From: Candidatus Hydrogenedentota bacterium
Lineage (GTDB): Bacteria; Hydrogenedentota; Hydrogenedentia; Hydrogenedentales; SLHB01
NCBI GenBank assembly: GCA_029262095.1
Contig: JAJDAB010000421.1
Location: forward strand, 1 to 16,910
Direction of reading: 5' to 3'
Length of the DNA: 16,910 bases
Part shown: positions 1 to 6,887 of the stretch, in pieces
Layout: every line of letters begins with the position of its first letter
Position numbering within the stretch: the first letter of the stretch is position 1
Notes under the pieces: model-generated
The model's database searches: none
Told to the model about the DNA's origin: nothing
The model's input: the letters and a program-made list of their open reading frames with translations, nothing else
Position numbers and translations under genes: made by a program

Positions 1-1394
1 TCGATGCCGCCGCCGTCATCGCCAATTTCAATTATTACCTGGCCACCTTCATGGAACGCCCGCAACGTCAAGCAACCTTCTTCAGATTTTCCATTCGCCG
101 TACGAACTCTCGTCGTTTCCAAGCCATGATCTACGGAATTCCGAACGATATGCGTAAGCGGATCTTTGATTGCTTCTAAGATAGTCTTGTCGAGTTCCGT
201 TTCCTCACCTTCCATCTCAATCCGGATTTTCTTTCCAAGTGACTTCGATAGATCACGCACTATTCGCGGAAACTTGCTCCATACGTTTCCGATAGGTTGC
301 ATGCGTGTTTTCATGACGCCTTCCTGTAATTCGGTCGTAACAAGATTCAACCGTTGGCAGGCCGCCACAAACGTCACGTCATCTTGAGAGGTCGAGAACT
401 GCATAATTTGATTTCGCGATAGCACTAATTCGCCAACCATGTTCATCACTCGATCCAGGAGATCAACATCGACTCGTATCGTACTTTCCGAAACGCTAGG
501 AGTATGCTGCGCGCCTTCACGCTGAACTTCCTGGACAGCCAGAGCCTCTTGGACCTCTTCATGAGTCGCTGCGCCCTGATCCTCGAGGATTTGCCCTACC
601 GGACGTGGGTCCCCTTCCAACTGCCGTTGAAGCGCCTTGGCTACCGCTTCAGCATCTACGGCACCGGAATGCAGTAATAGTTCACCCACCGTTTCTGGCT
701 TGAGACCACTCTGTTCCTCGATAATTAGATCCAACACTTCCTGGCGAACGAGTCCGCTCTGGACCAAGATTTCGCCCAATCGCCGCTCATCCCCCTGTAA
801 CTGTAGAAGAAGCGCCTCGGCGACTATTTCCGGATCGGCATCGGTGCACTGAATAAGCAACTCCCCAAGCCGGCATCCGGATGACGTCTCGATTTTGACT
901 GATGCGGGTACATCCGAAACCTCGTTCGCGTCCTCCGATGGCATATCGAAGATCGGAGCCCGATTACTCTCGGAAGCCGCATCTTCACTTGCAGATGAGC
1001 CGCCTCCAGATTGAACGGCTTCAAGCAACGATACGAGCTGCGAATAATCGCCGTCACCCTCGCCCGCGCCCCGTTCAATGTTGCCGAGGATTGCGCGAAC
1101 CGCGTCGACCAAATCGAGCAGTGCGCTGGTCATTTCTGCAGTCAGCGACAACTCCCCGTCACGAAGACGGCTCAACAGGTTTTCACCTACGTGCGTGACA
1201 GACTCAAGTTTTGAGAACCCCAGGAATCCGCATGTACCCTTAATCGTGTGGATACATCGGAAGATTCGCGAAAGCATTTCTTGATCGGACGGATTCTGTT
1301 CTAGTGCAACGAAATCCTGATCCAACTGGTCAAGATTATCGTAACTCTCGACTAAGAACTCGTTCACAAGTTCTTGGTCAGCGAAGTCGGTCAT
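1..1394 (-). CDS. cheA: Chemotaxis histidine kinase CheA with an inserted repeat module (3' end off the left edge)
   Basis: CheA autophosphorylates on an HPt histidine and passes the phosphate to CheY-type regulators at the chemoreceptor array. The visible 464 codons show an HPt (P1) domain at residues about 1-110, with H49 in an IHTIKGT motif. A poor linker (about 111-174) and four 30-residue repeats (175-288) follow. The P3 dimerisation helices start near 305 (IRVDVDLLDRVMNMVGE), and the P4 ATPase begins with the N-box HIVRNSVDHGLE (415-426). The frame leaves the window in the G1 box (GDDGGGI). The rest of P4 and any P5 (CheW-like) domain lie outside. No P2 domain is recognisable and the repeats take its place. 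The ATG at 1394 is the first start after an in-frame TAA, but the best Shine-Dalgarno lies 20 nt upstream of it. It is the last visible gene of the cheX-cheY-PilZ-cheA operon. The CheA identity is secure; what the repeats do is inferred. Confidence 0.95.
   Translation of the reverse strand, partial: MTDFADQELVNEFLVESYDNLDQLDQDFVALEQNPSDQEMLSRIFRCIHTIKGTCGFLGFSKLESVTHVGENLLSRLRDGELSLTAEMTSALLDLVDAVRAILGNIERGAGEGDGDYSQLVSLLEAVQSGGGSSASEDAASESNRAPIFDMPSEDANEVSDVPASVKIETSSGCRLGELLIQCTDADPEIVAEALLLQLQGDERRLGEILVQSGLVRQEVLDLIIEEQSGLKPETVGELLLHSGAVDAEAVAKALQRQLEGDPRPVGQILEDQGAATHEEVQEALAVQEVQREGAQHTPSVSESTIRVDVDLLDRVMNMVGELVLSRNQIMQFSTSQDDVTFVAACQRLNLVTTELQEGVMKTRMQPIGNVWSKFPRIVRDLSKSLGKKIRIEMEGEETELDKTILEAIKDPLTHIVRNSVDHGLETTRVRTANGKSEEGCLTLRAFHEGGQVIIEIGDDGGGI
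510..869 (-). repeat. Four tandem 30-residue MshEN-like motifs inside CheA
   Basis: The units begin at CheA residues 176, 206, 236 and 266, an exact 30-residue period. Each follows the pattern (R)LGxx-two hydrophobics-xxG-two hydrophobics-x4-hydrophobic-x3-hydrophobic-xxQ, with the closing Gln at 198, 228, 258 and 288. Unit 2 (RLGEILVQSGLV...Q) matches the published MshEN c-di-GMP motif at every position. Unit 1 keeps RLG but has Thr where the central Gly is expected. Units 3 and 4 keep the central Gly but have TVG and PVG instead of RLG. The known MshEN domain has two 24-residue motifs joined by a 5-residue spacer; here the spacer is 6. The pattern is seen directly, whereas nucleotide binding is inference. 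Confidence 0.75.
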
Positions 1395-1421
1395 AATGTT
1401 TTTCCAAGTTGTTTACCTCCT
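1378..1421 (-). promoter_or_regulatory. Perfect Shine-Dalgarno with a 9-codon leader frame overlapping the cheA start
   Basis: AGGAGGT lies at 1415-1421, 20 nt before the cheA ATG, which is too far for efficient use. A TTG exactly 7 nt after it (1405-1407) opens a frame reading MEKHYDRLR and stopping at TGA 1378-1380. This frame runs across the cheA ATG in another phase. Ribosomes loaded at the strong site could reach cheA by coupling or be wasted on the leader. Both elements are visible; their use is a guess. Confidence 0.35.
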
Positions 1422-1524
1422 AGCGCGCCGATTGCATACCACATGTAGTGCTGGCTGAACTCCTGGAATACAATAAGTGGCCCATCGAGAAAATTCAAGC
1501 AATATCTTGCAAATCCCGCAAAAC

Positions 1525-1558
1525 CCGAATACACACTATGAATTCAGTGATTATTCGG
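1525..1558 (-). terminator. Imperfect hairpin between the PilZ gene and cheA (attenuator or weak terminator)
   Basis: The sequence CCGAATA at 1525-1531 pairs with TATTCGG at 1552-1558. After a 2x2 internal mismatch, a further 4 bp (cact/agtg) close an 8-nt loop centred on GAATTC. In the leftward transcript the hairpin begins 10 nt after the PilZ stop and is followed by GTTTTG, a short U run. The stem is AT-rich, so strong termination is unlikely and partial attenuation of cheA is more plausible. Nothing else stands out in the 174-base gap. Confidence 0.3.
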
Positions 1559-1568
1559 TCCGCATTAT

Positions 1569-2678
1569 CTAGGATTGGGCCGACCCATCCGGCTTGATAT
1601 GCAGCATGACGTTTTCAACGCCCTCGCTTGTTGGCTCGAGTTTGGGCAGATATTTGGCGCCACACGATTCCGCCCGGGCTGCCCCCTCACTAGCCACACC
1701 TCCGAAGAGGTAAACGGGCACACTGCCTAGATAAGGAGACCTCCTGATGACCTGGACGATTTCTTCCGGGACCATACTTCTGTGATCCGCATTGATGTAG
1801 ATGGCAACAGATCCTTGAGCGTGCAACCATGCGAAACACGAGAACACATTCTGCAGAACGACGATTCGTCCTAGCCTGTCTTGAACGGCGCGAACGAGAT
1901 CGTCGTGTTGGTCTGGATTTTGATCCAAAACAACAACTGTGGCCTCAGCTTCCCTATACGGGGAACGCATGCATAGACGCAAAGTAATGAAGTCAAGAAT
2001 GGCGAATCGCTGTTCAATTGGCAATTCTTCTGTTTTTGTCGTGCACCCGAAAACGATTCCGCCATCAATGCGGGAGGCATGCTTCACGGTACACGAAAGA
2101 CTTTCGATAGCCGAACGGTTGGGCAACTCGAAACTAATCCGCGCCGGCACGTCGGCCGCATTGTTGATCGGTAGAGAAACGCGCGCTCCGGTCTCACTCA
2201 ATTGCAACAGTGTCCCCCATAGCGTATCTTTCATTTTAGTTTGAGTTTCGCAAAGCAGTTCGGTGCTGACACGCTTAAACTGGCGCAATACGCGGTATTT
2301 CGATTCACGAGGCCAAGTCATGAACACAAAGCGTTGTGAACCGTGGACATGCCAATCGTATACGTGGGTCTTGAGAGCGAAGGCGCGGCCATCCGAAAAG
2401 AATCGCAAAACCGATTCGCAATCATTCGCGATCCGCCAGCGCTTCTTGGGGTCTAGATCAGTCTGCCAAACGATCATGGAATTTCGGCGCCAGCCGACGA
2501 TCCGCCCCTCATACCTTTCGGCCCTGGGATCATCGGGTTGCATGTCAAGGATCGAAACTAACTGCAGGGACAAGAATCCCTCAATATCGTTGGTTCCGAG
2601 AGCTATGCCGGATGAACCGCCAGCCTTTATGGATTTCGCGATTTCAGCCGCGTCTTGCGCCAACCATTCAGTGTTCAT
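1569..2678 (-). CDS. PilZ-domain protein with C-terminal degenerate receiver domain
   Basis: PilZ domains bind cyclic di-GMP and often control motility. The 369 residues contain an N-terminal part of no clear family (1-125). A PilZ domain (about 132-235) follows, with an intact RxxxR (R132-R136) and a second motif Q-L-S-x-x-G (159-164) in which the usual Asp/Asn is Gln. The C-terminal 100 residues (246-346) have the length and strand pattern of a CheY-like receiver, with a conserved-Lys equivalent at K346. Asn296 stands where the phospho-acceptor Asp should be, so phosphorylation is not expected. No membrane segment or signal peptide is seen. It lies 119 nt after cheY and 174 nt before cheA. 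A role as a c-di-GMP-dependent brake or adaptor on chemotaxis is inferred from these neighbours. Confidence 0.75.
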   Translation of the reverse strand: MNTEWLAQDAAEIAKSIKAGGSSGIALGTNDIEGFLSLQLVSILDMQPDDPRAERYEGRIVGWRRNSMIVWQTDLDPKKRWRIANDCESVLRFFSDGRAFALKTHVYDWHVHGSQRFVFMTWPRESKYRVLRQFKRVSTELLCETQTKMKDTLWGTLLQLSETGARVSLPINNAADVPARISFELPNRSAIESLSCTVKHASRIDGGIVFGCTTKTEELPIEQRFAILDFITLRLCMRSPYREAEATVVVLDQNPDQHDDLVRAVQDRLGRIVVLQNVFSCFAWLHAQGSVAIYINADHRSMVPEEIVQVIRRSPYLGSVPVYLFGGVASEGAARAESCGAKYLPKLEPTSEGVENVMLHIKPDGSAQS

Positions 2679-2797
2679 AACTCTGCCGCTCTGTCGTAGA
2701 GGTGGAAACGGACTGTGGAGCTACAGCCATGCATAGTGCCATATATCAACATCGGTATTTCCGGGCAGTGGCGCCCGCTGGTCGTATCGCACCGCCA

Positions 2798-3172
2798 CTA
2801 CGTAACCATCTTAGCCTTGTCGATAACAACCTTAATCTTCTCCACTATCGTGTTGGCATCGAAAGGCTTAATGATATAGTTATTTGCCCCTGCCTGAAGC
2901 GCTTCGATTACGCGCTTTCGTTCTGCTTCAGTAGTCACCATGACGATAGGGGTTGACTTTCCGGATCCGCGGATCTCTCTTACGGCGTCAATGCCCAACA
3001 TATTGGGCATATTCCAATCCATAAGAATTATCTCAAAATCGGTTGTCTTACAGGCGTCTACTGCCTCCTGACCATCTTTTGCATGGTCAACCTCCTGTAT
3101 ACCAGCGCGCTCCAGTGCCGTGGTCAACATCTTTCGCATGACCGCGGAATCATCCACAACTAATGCCCTCAT
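2798..3172 (-). CDS. cheY: Chemotaxis response regulator CheY
   Basis: This is a 124-residue single-domain receiver. The acidic pair D7-D8, the acceptor D52 (in MDWNMP), T80 and K102 (in KPF) are all present, so it should accept phosphate from CheA and act on the flagellar motor or another output. The frame is open further upstream, but ATG 3172 is chosen because GAGAGGAG lies 7 nt before it and because the family begins at MRALVVDDS. The upstream cheX gene stops 22 nt earlier. The next gene in the operon is the PilZ protein and then cheA. Confidence 0.93.
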   Translation of the reverse strand: MRALVVDDSAVMRKMLTTALERAGIQEVDHAKDGQEAVDACKTTDFEIILMDWNMPNMLGIDAVREIRGSGKSTPIVMVTTEAERKRVIEALQAGANNYIIKPFDANTIVEKIKVVIDKAKMVT

Positions 3173-3179
3173 GACGTGA

Positions 3180-3187
3180 CTCCTCTC
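3180..3187 (-). promoter_or_regulatory. Ribosome binding site fixing the cheY start
   Basis: GAGAGGAG with a 7-nt spacer to ATG 3172 supports the internal start of cheY over the ATG at 3208, which would overlap cheX and add 12 non-homologous residues. Confidence 0.75.
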
Positions 3188-3194
3188 AGCTCGA

Positions 3195-3677
3195 CTATTC
3201 CGCTTCAAACATCAAACGCAACTCGAATTCACCGAGCGCACTCGTGAATGGCACTTCAATCCAGATACAGTCCGCTGGAGACTCAATACGAAAGTCTGAC
3301 CCAGACAAGACAGTAGGCAGACTTAGATCCAACGGGGCTTCATGATTCTCGGCTAGCTTCGCCTTAGCATTACCAGCAATCATATTAACGACCTCCGCAA
3401 TACCATCCGACACAATGTCGTCGAATTCCGTTAGCTCGCAACAAAGTAGTTTTCCCACAACCCTTATGGAGGTGTCCTTCGGGAAGCCGGCTGCGACAAC
3501 ACCACGTGCAGAGCCGCTAATTCCGATCATCCCTACAACCTCCTGTGGCTTTGCATCTTTCGGTAGTCGTCTAGGATTTCCGCGCTTCGCCGCAACTCCA
3601 AGCATCGTATCGAACAACTCATGCACGGCGTCGACAAATGGGTTTATGTGTTGGACATTTATCTTAACGGTTGCCAT
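3195..3677 (-). CDS. cheX: CheX/CheC-family CheY-P phosphatase
   Basis: CheX removes phosphate from CheY-P and so resets the chemotaxis signal. The 160-residue protein has the usual family length. It carries the signature helix DGIAEVVNMIAGNAKAKL (91-108) with the catalytic E95 and N98 pair. A single such helix is seen, which fits CheX rather than the two-helix CheC. GGAG lies 7 nt before the ATG. It is the first well-supported gene of the operon; a possible 43-codon ORF overlaps its start by 14 nt. The pairing with cheY immediately downstream is typical. Confidence 0.88.
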   Translation of the reverse strand: MATVKINVQHINPFVDAVHELFDTMLGVAAKRGNPRRLPKDAKPQEVVGMIGISGSARGVVAAGFPKDTSIRVVGKLLCCELTEFDDIVSDGIAEVVNMIAGNAKAKLAENHEAPLDLSLPTVLSGSDFRIESPADCIWIEVPFTSALGEFELRLMFEAE

Positions 3678-3795
3678 CAGATTCTCCGATATTTGCCACG
3701 ATCTTACCTCCGGATGAAGCGCCGATCAGCGACTTCCGAGTATCGACTCCGTCGACCAGTTCTTCACCTTTATGCCGAAAGTTTCTACCCATCAT
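3664..3795 (-). CDS. Possible 43-residue small protein of unknown function
   Basis: A short frame starts at ATG-ATG (3795), preceded by GGAG at 5 nt, and ends in TAA 14 nt inside cheX, an arrangement typical of translational coupling. The product is hydrophilic and glycine/charge-rich (starts MMGRNFRHKGEEL). I recognise no family in it. The frame stays open upstream to 4266, but that part crosses AT-rich, apparently non-coding DNA. It could equally be the tail of a decayed gene. Confidence 0.3.
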   Translation of the reverse strand: MMGRNFRHKGEELVDGVDTRKSLIGASSGGKIVANIGESDGNR

Positions 3796-4143
3796 CGGTT
3801 CTCCGAATAATGGGTTCGAAGCTAGCGGTTCATCGCACGAAACAATGGCTCCAGGTCGAATCCCCACGAGAAACTGGCAGTAAATCGAATTCTTTGACGA
3901 TATTCGATCAAATATCCGCCGATCTTGCTCGTGCTTGTTACGATACTGAGAATACTTGTTGTTGGCACAATATAGCGCCCCAATCTTCAAACTGACCACA
4001 CCATATAGAAAGATTCTCGAGAATGCAAGAATTATATCCGCATATCCAGTAAATATTATATACACCGCATAAAAACAATTATATCGATCTGGGATTTTTG
4101 CGACAGCGCGACCGATGCCAGGAGTAGTTATCGGTTTCCTGAT
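3796..4143. other. AT-rich divergent intergenic region between the chemotaxis operon and the AbiTii-like gene
   Basis: No convincing gene was found apart from the possible small ORF at its left edge. The stretch from about 3990 to 4090 is clearly more AT-rich than its surroundings. It holds the promoter-like elements listed separately and probably drives cheX leftwards and possibly the AbiTii-like gene rightwards. Confidence 0.5.
4013..4083 (-). promoter_or_regulatory. Promoter-like cluster: three TATAAT hexamers plus a palindrome, upstream of cheX
   Basis: Read leftwards, TATAAT occurs at 4078-4083, 4055-4060 and 4031-4036, spaced 23 and 24 bp apart. The perfect 12-bp palindrome ATTCTCGAGAAT at 4013-4024 follows just downstream and could be an operator. 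No good TTGACA-like -35 box is found at the right distance from any of the three, so use as sigma-70 promoters is uncertain. Confidence 0.3.
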
Positions 4144-5160
4144 ATGAGACTGGACTTGCAATGGCAATACGGCTTGTTTCAAGATGGCTCCGCTGTGAGC
4201 GCGAGGGACAAAACAGCCGTACAGCTCGCACGTGAGCTGTTGGCAGACTTGGAGAGCTGCGACCACCGATCGAGTCGGCCGGTGCTACTCAAGGCGGCTC
4301 GTCTGGCGCGCCTCCGCCAACTTATCAAAGTCGAGCGCTGGATAGACTTCGAATTACGGGGTTACGTCGAAACTGATTCGCTAGCCCGCGAATTCATGGA
4401 ACATACTCGCCGCTGGATCGACAAGAAAAACAACGTTGGTTGGTGGGATGCACTGCCTGTAATTGAGCAGCGAATTGGCGCGCTCAAAATTCAGCTACAT
4501 GCTTCATCAAGACGCGATAATCAGCCGCCCGCATCGGCGAATGGAAACTCAGAATCAGACAGGCTCATTGAGCTCATCGCGAGACTCTCCAGGATCGAAT
4601 GTATCGTGTACTCGTTAGTTCATGAATTTGCGGAGGACACGCTCAGAAAGTGTGCGGATGTTGAAACGAATCATCAAATAGTCAACGACCAGCGCCACAT
4701 TGTCAATTCGTGGTTAGCAGATGACGAGAGAAACTGGAACGAGCTTTCCGCGCGATTCGAACAAGTTTATATGGGCGATATCGATGCCACGCAAGTTATT
4801 GTAGCGGGATGTTCTGAGCTGCTAGAGGCCGCAGCGAACAAGCTGTATCCGGCAGACGGCGAACCGACGAGGATTAACGGTACGCCAGTGGAGTTGGAGG
4901 CTTCTCGATTTGGCCCACGCTTATACGCGTATATACTTTCCAGACCCTCCGCTGCAGGCCGTCACAGGCGATTGAAACATACGCTGTTCGATCTAATGGA
5001 TCGGTTAACTCTCGTATCGCATGGGGACATAACTCCGAACGAGGCGACTTTTCTGTACATGACGACCTACCTTTTCCTCAGCGAACTGCACTACTTGGAT
5101 CGCGACGGCGAGACGAATCGAGCACTTTCAGGCGTTCACCGAGTCACAGCTTCTTCGTAG
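4144..5160 (+). CDS. AbiTii-like domain protein (putative abortive-infection-type protein)
   Basis: This is the only rightward gene in the window. Residues about 24-75 resemble the AbiTii domain: a helix with ELLADLES, then LLKAARLARL, then the hallmark W-x-x-x-EL-x-GY (RWIDFELRGY, 65-74). The remaining 260 residues are mostly helical and polar and match no family I know. There is no signal peptide or membrane segment. The ATG at 4144 lacks a visible Shine-Dalgarno, and GTG 4195 (residue 18), closer to the domain, is a reasonable alternative start. AbiTii domains occur in proteins linked to phage defence, but how they act is poorly known. Its last codons overlap by 25 bases with the convergent DUF115-like gene. 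No toxin, nuclease or other defence partner is adjacent. Confidence 0.55.
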   Translation: MRLDLQWQYGLFQDGSAVSARDKTAVQLARELLADLESCDHRSSRPVLLKAARLARLRQLIKVERWIDFELRGYVETDSLAREFMEHTRRWIDKKNNVGWWDALPVIEQRIGALKIQLHASSRRDNQPPASANGNSESDRLIELIARLSRIECIVYSLVHEFAEDTLRKCADVETNHQIVNDQRHIVNSWLADDERNWNELSARFEQVYMGDIDATQVIVAGCSELLEAAANKLYPADGEPTRINGTPVELEASRFGPRLYAYILSRPSAAGRHRRLKHTLFDLMDRLTLVSHGDITPNEATFLYMTTYLFLSELHYLDRDGETNRALSGVHRVTASS

Positions 5161-5744
5161 TCCATATATGGAAAACAATCGATTGTCGTGATAGTACTGC
5201 AATTGAAAACTTTAATGGGGTGATCGCGGAGCAATTCGGCCGCTCGCTCGAACATACGCGCCATTTTGGGAAACTCCGTGTTTTCGTGGTTGCCACTAAC
5301 CTCATCCCGTCCGAAAAAGTGCGTCTTGCCGGATTGGTGACGAAGGTCAAGGCCAAGATAGTAGACCTCGGCGAACCCCATATACACAGCAAGCTGAAGG
5401 GCAAAATACGAGATCGTGTACCCGGTAAAAATGCCCTCCGCAAGGTCCCAACTGAATCCGTCCGCAGCTCGATTCTTGAGCGCAATCCCGAACGGACGAT
5501 TTTCCACCGTGAAAAGCTGACGCGTCTTACGCAGTTCGTCACCGAATAAGTCAAACAATCGCTGATCCATAACGCAATGATAATACGTGTCAGGATATAC
5601 CAAGACTGACCGATTCAGCCCCATGGTAATTCGTCGATCCAAAGGAGAAAGGTCGAGGTCGTTCAACGACGGACCTGACGCCAGAATAAACAAGCGCTTT
5701 CCCGCGTGGCGGTTCTTAAATGCCTCAATCGCGTGTGGTGGCAT
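5136..5744 (-). CDS. MptE-like/DUF115-family protein, resembling GT42 sialyltransferases
   Basis: The 202-residue protein opens with a Rossmann-type strand and ASGPSL (22-27). It continues with GLNRS (42-46), a hydrophobic helix at 108-122 with FAEVYYLGLDL (124-134), and a closing FNCSTITTIDCFP. This is the signature order of the DUF115 (6-hydroxymethylpterin diphosphokinase MptE-like) superfamily, and it also fits the layout of GT42 enzymes such as CstII. These families use nucleotide-activated donors; many members sit in surface-glycan or flagellin-glycosylation loci. The exact substrate cannot be told. ATG 5744 lies inside the end of the sialidase-like gene (20-base overlap), so the two are probably translated together. 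The 3' end overlaps the convergent AbiTii-like gene. Confidence 0.65.
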   Translation of the reverse strand: MPPHAIEAFKNRHAGKRLFILASGPSLNDLDLSPLDRRITMGLNRSVLVYPDTYYHCVMDQRLFDLFGDELRKTRQLFTVENRPFGIALKNRAADGFSWDLAEGIFTGYTISYFALQLAVYMGFAEVYYLGLDLRHQSGKTHFFGRDEVSGNHENTEFPKMARMFERAAELLRDHPIKVFNCSTITTIDCFPYMDYEEAVTR

Positions 5745-6681
5745 CTGCGATCCATGCCTTATCGAATGACACGTATTTGATCAATTTTCGATTGTAGGTG
5801 TACACGCCGTGAACCTGACCATTATTGTCCACACAAAAGGACGGATACGACACTTCGAACTTCGAGGTTTCAAAATCATGGGGCGGTGACCATTCGTGCA
5901 ATGTAGCGTCTGACCAAGACAAAGATAGCGGATGCCGCTGATGCTCTCGAGTATTGTTGTAGACGATCCCCACACGGCCATTCCACTCGAACGCGGCCAA
6001 CCCGCTGAGCGGATTCGGCAACGGGAGCCGTATCGGCTCGGACCATGTCCGGCCATCGTCCACGGAGAAGCTGCGCCAGGCGGATCGGGAGTCGCCAACC
6101 GGTCGAAAAACAAGTATCAACTTGCCGCCCACTTCCAGCAAATCCGGCTGAATAACGCGTGACTTGTCGAAGTGGTGATGCAACCGCCACTCGGTATACG
6201 GTGGCATGCTTGTGAAGAGTTGTGACGTCTTGCTTCGGTCGGAATACACCGGCATAAGGGCTCGTCCATCCGCCAGAAACACGGGCCGGTGGCGAATCAT
6301 CGTGCCGAGGTCTTCGCAAACGACCTCAGGCCTGGAGAATGATTTACCGTCAGGAATGCCACGTGCCGCAAGCCATACGCTCTTGTCCCAATAAGCACCG
6401 CGCAAGAGCACGAAGTGAAGCCACAAGACGCCTTCCGGGTCATAAAACAGTACCGGATTCCCAACGGAGGAGCTGGTTCCCAACTCCACCAACGTAGCAC
6501 GATCCCAGGATGTCGACTCGGGATGCCGTCTTGCCAATACAATGCGACCGTTACGGGTTTCTTCCTCTGGATAGAGATACCAAGCCGCCAACAAACCATT
6601 TTGAGGAGTAACGGTGATAGATGCCGAATGACATTGACCGTATCCCGACACCGTAGCATGTAAAAACTCTGCACAGAACAA
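5725..6681 (-). CDS. BNR-repeat sialidase-like protein
   Basis: The 318 residues follow the BNR_2 sialidase-like family throughout: CHSASI near the N-terminus (17-22), GNPVLFYDPEGVLWLHF, a central QPDLLEV with FRP, and a perfect Asp-box SVDDGRTW (206-213). NPLSGLAAF and a closing SYPSF...HGVYTYNRKLIKYVSFD segment complete the pattern. Such six-bladed propellers hydrolyse or bind terminal sialic acids or related sugars. No signal peptide is seen, which is unusual for a secreted hydrolase. The only start giving the full domain is a TTG with an in-frame stop 15 nt upstream and a weak GGGGG Shine-Dalgarno. GTG at residue 11 is another option, and a lost N-terminus cannot be excluded. It is followed, overlapping by 20 nt, by the MptE-like gene. 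Confidence 0.75.
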   Translation of the reverse strand: MFCAEFLHATVSGYGQCHSASITVTPQNGLLAAWYLYPEEETRNGRIVLARRHPESTSWDRATLVELGTSSSVGNPVLFYDPEGVLWLHFVLLRGAYWDKSVWLAARGIPDGKSFSRPEVVCEDLGTMIRHRPVFLADGRALMPVYSDRSKTSQLFTSMPPYTEWRLHHHFDKSRVIQPDLLEVGGKLILVFRPVGDSRSAWRSFSVDDGRTWSEPIRLPLPNPLSGLAAFEWNGRVGIVYNNTREHQRHPLSLSWSDATLHEWSPPHDFETSKFEVSYPSFCVDNNGQVHGVYTYNRKLIKYVSFDKAWIADATTRD

Positions 6682-6887
6682 TTCTAGCCCCCACTAGCCC
6701 TTTCCCAGCTCCAAACAGCGATTGTCATGCGATTGAATAGTGACCCGCGCTCGTCGCGACCGTATCGCGCTCTGATTCCGCAAACATCATCAGTACCAGC
6801 AGGATGCAATCACCGTTTGCGCGACGCACTCAGTTCGCAGTCGCCATGTTCTCGCTCCCGAGCGACGCAGTCTTGCCGTAGCGTCTT

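Noticed and set aside
2798..3208. The longer cheY frame starting at 3208
   Set aside because: It overlaps cheX and adds 12 residues not found in the family; the ATG at 3172 has a strong ribosome site and the canonical N-terminus.
3664..4266. A 200-codon minus-strand open frame upstream of cheX
   Set aside because: Most of it crosses the AT-rich promoter-like stretch and the 5' part of the AbiTii-like gene; composition is not protein-like there. Only the last 43 codons have a start with a ribosome site.
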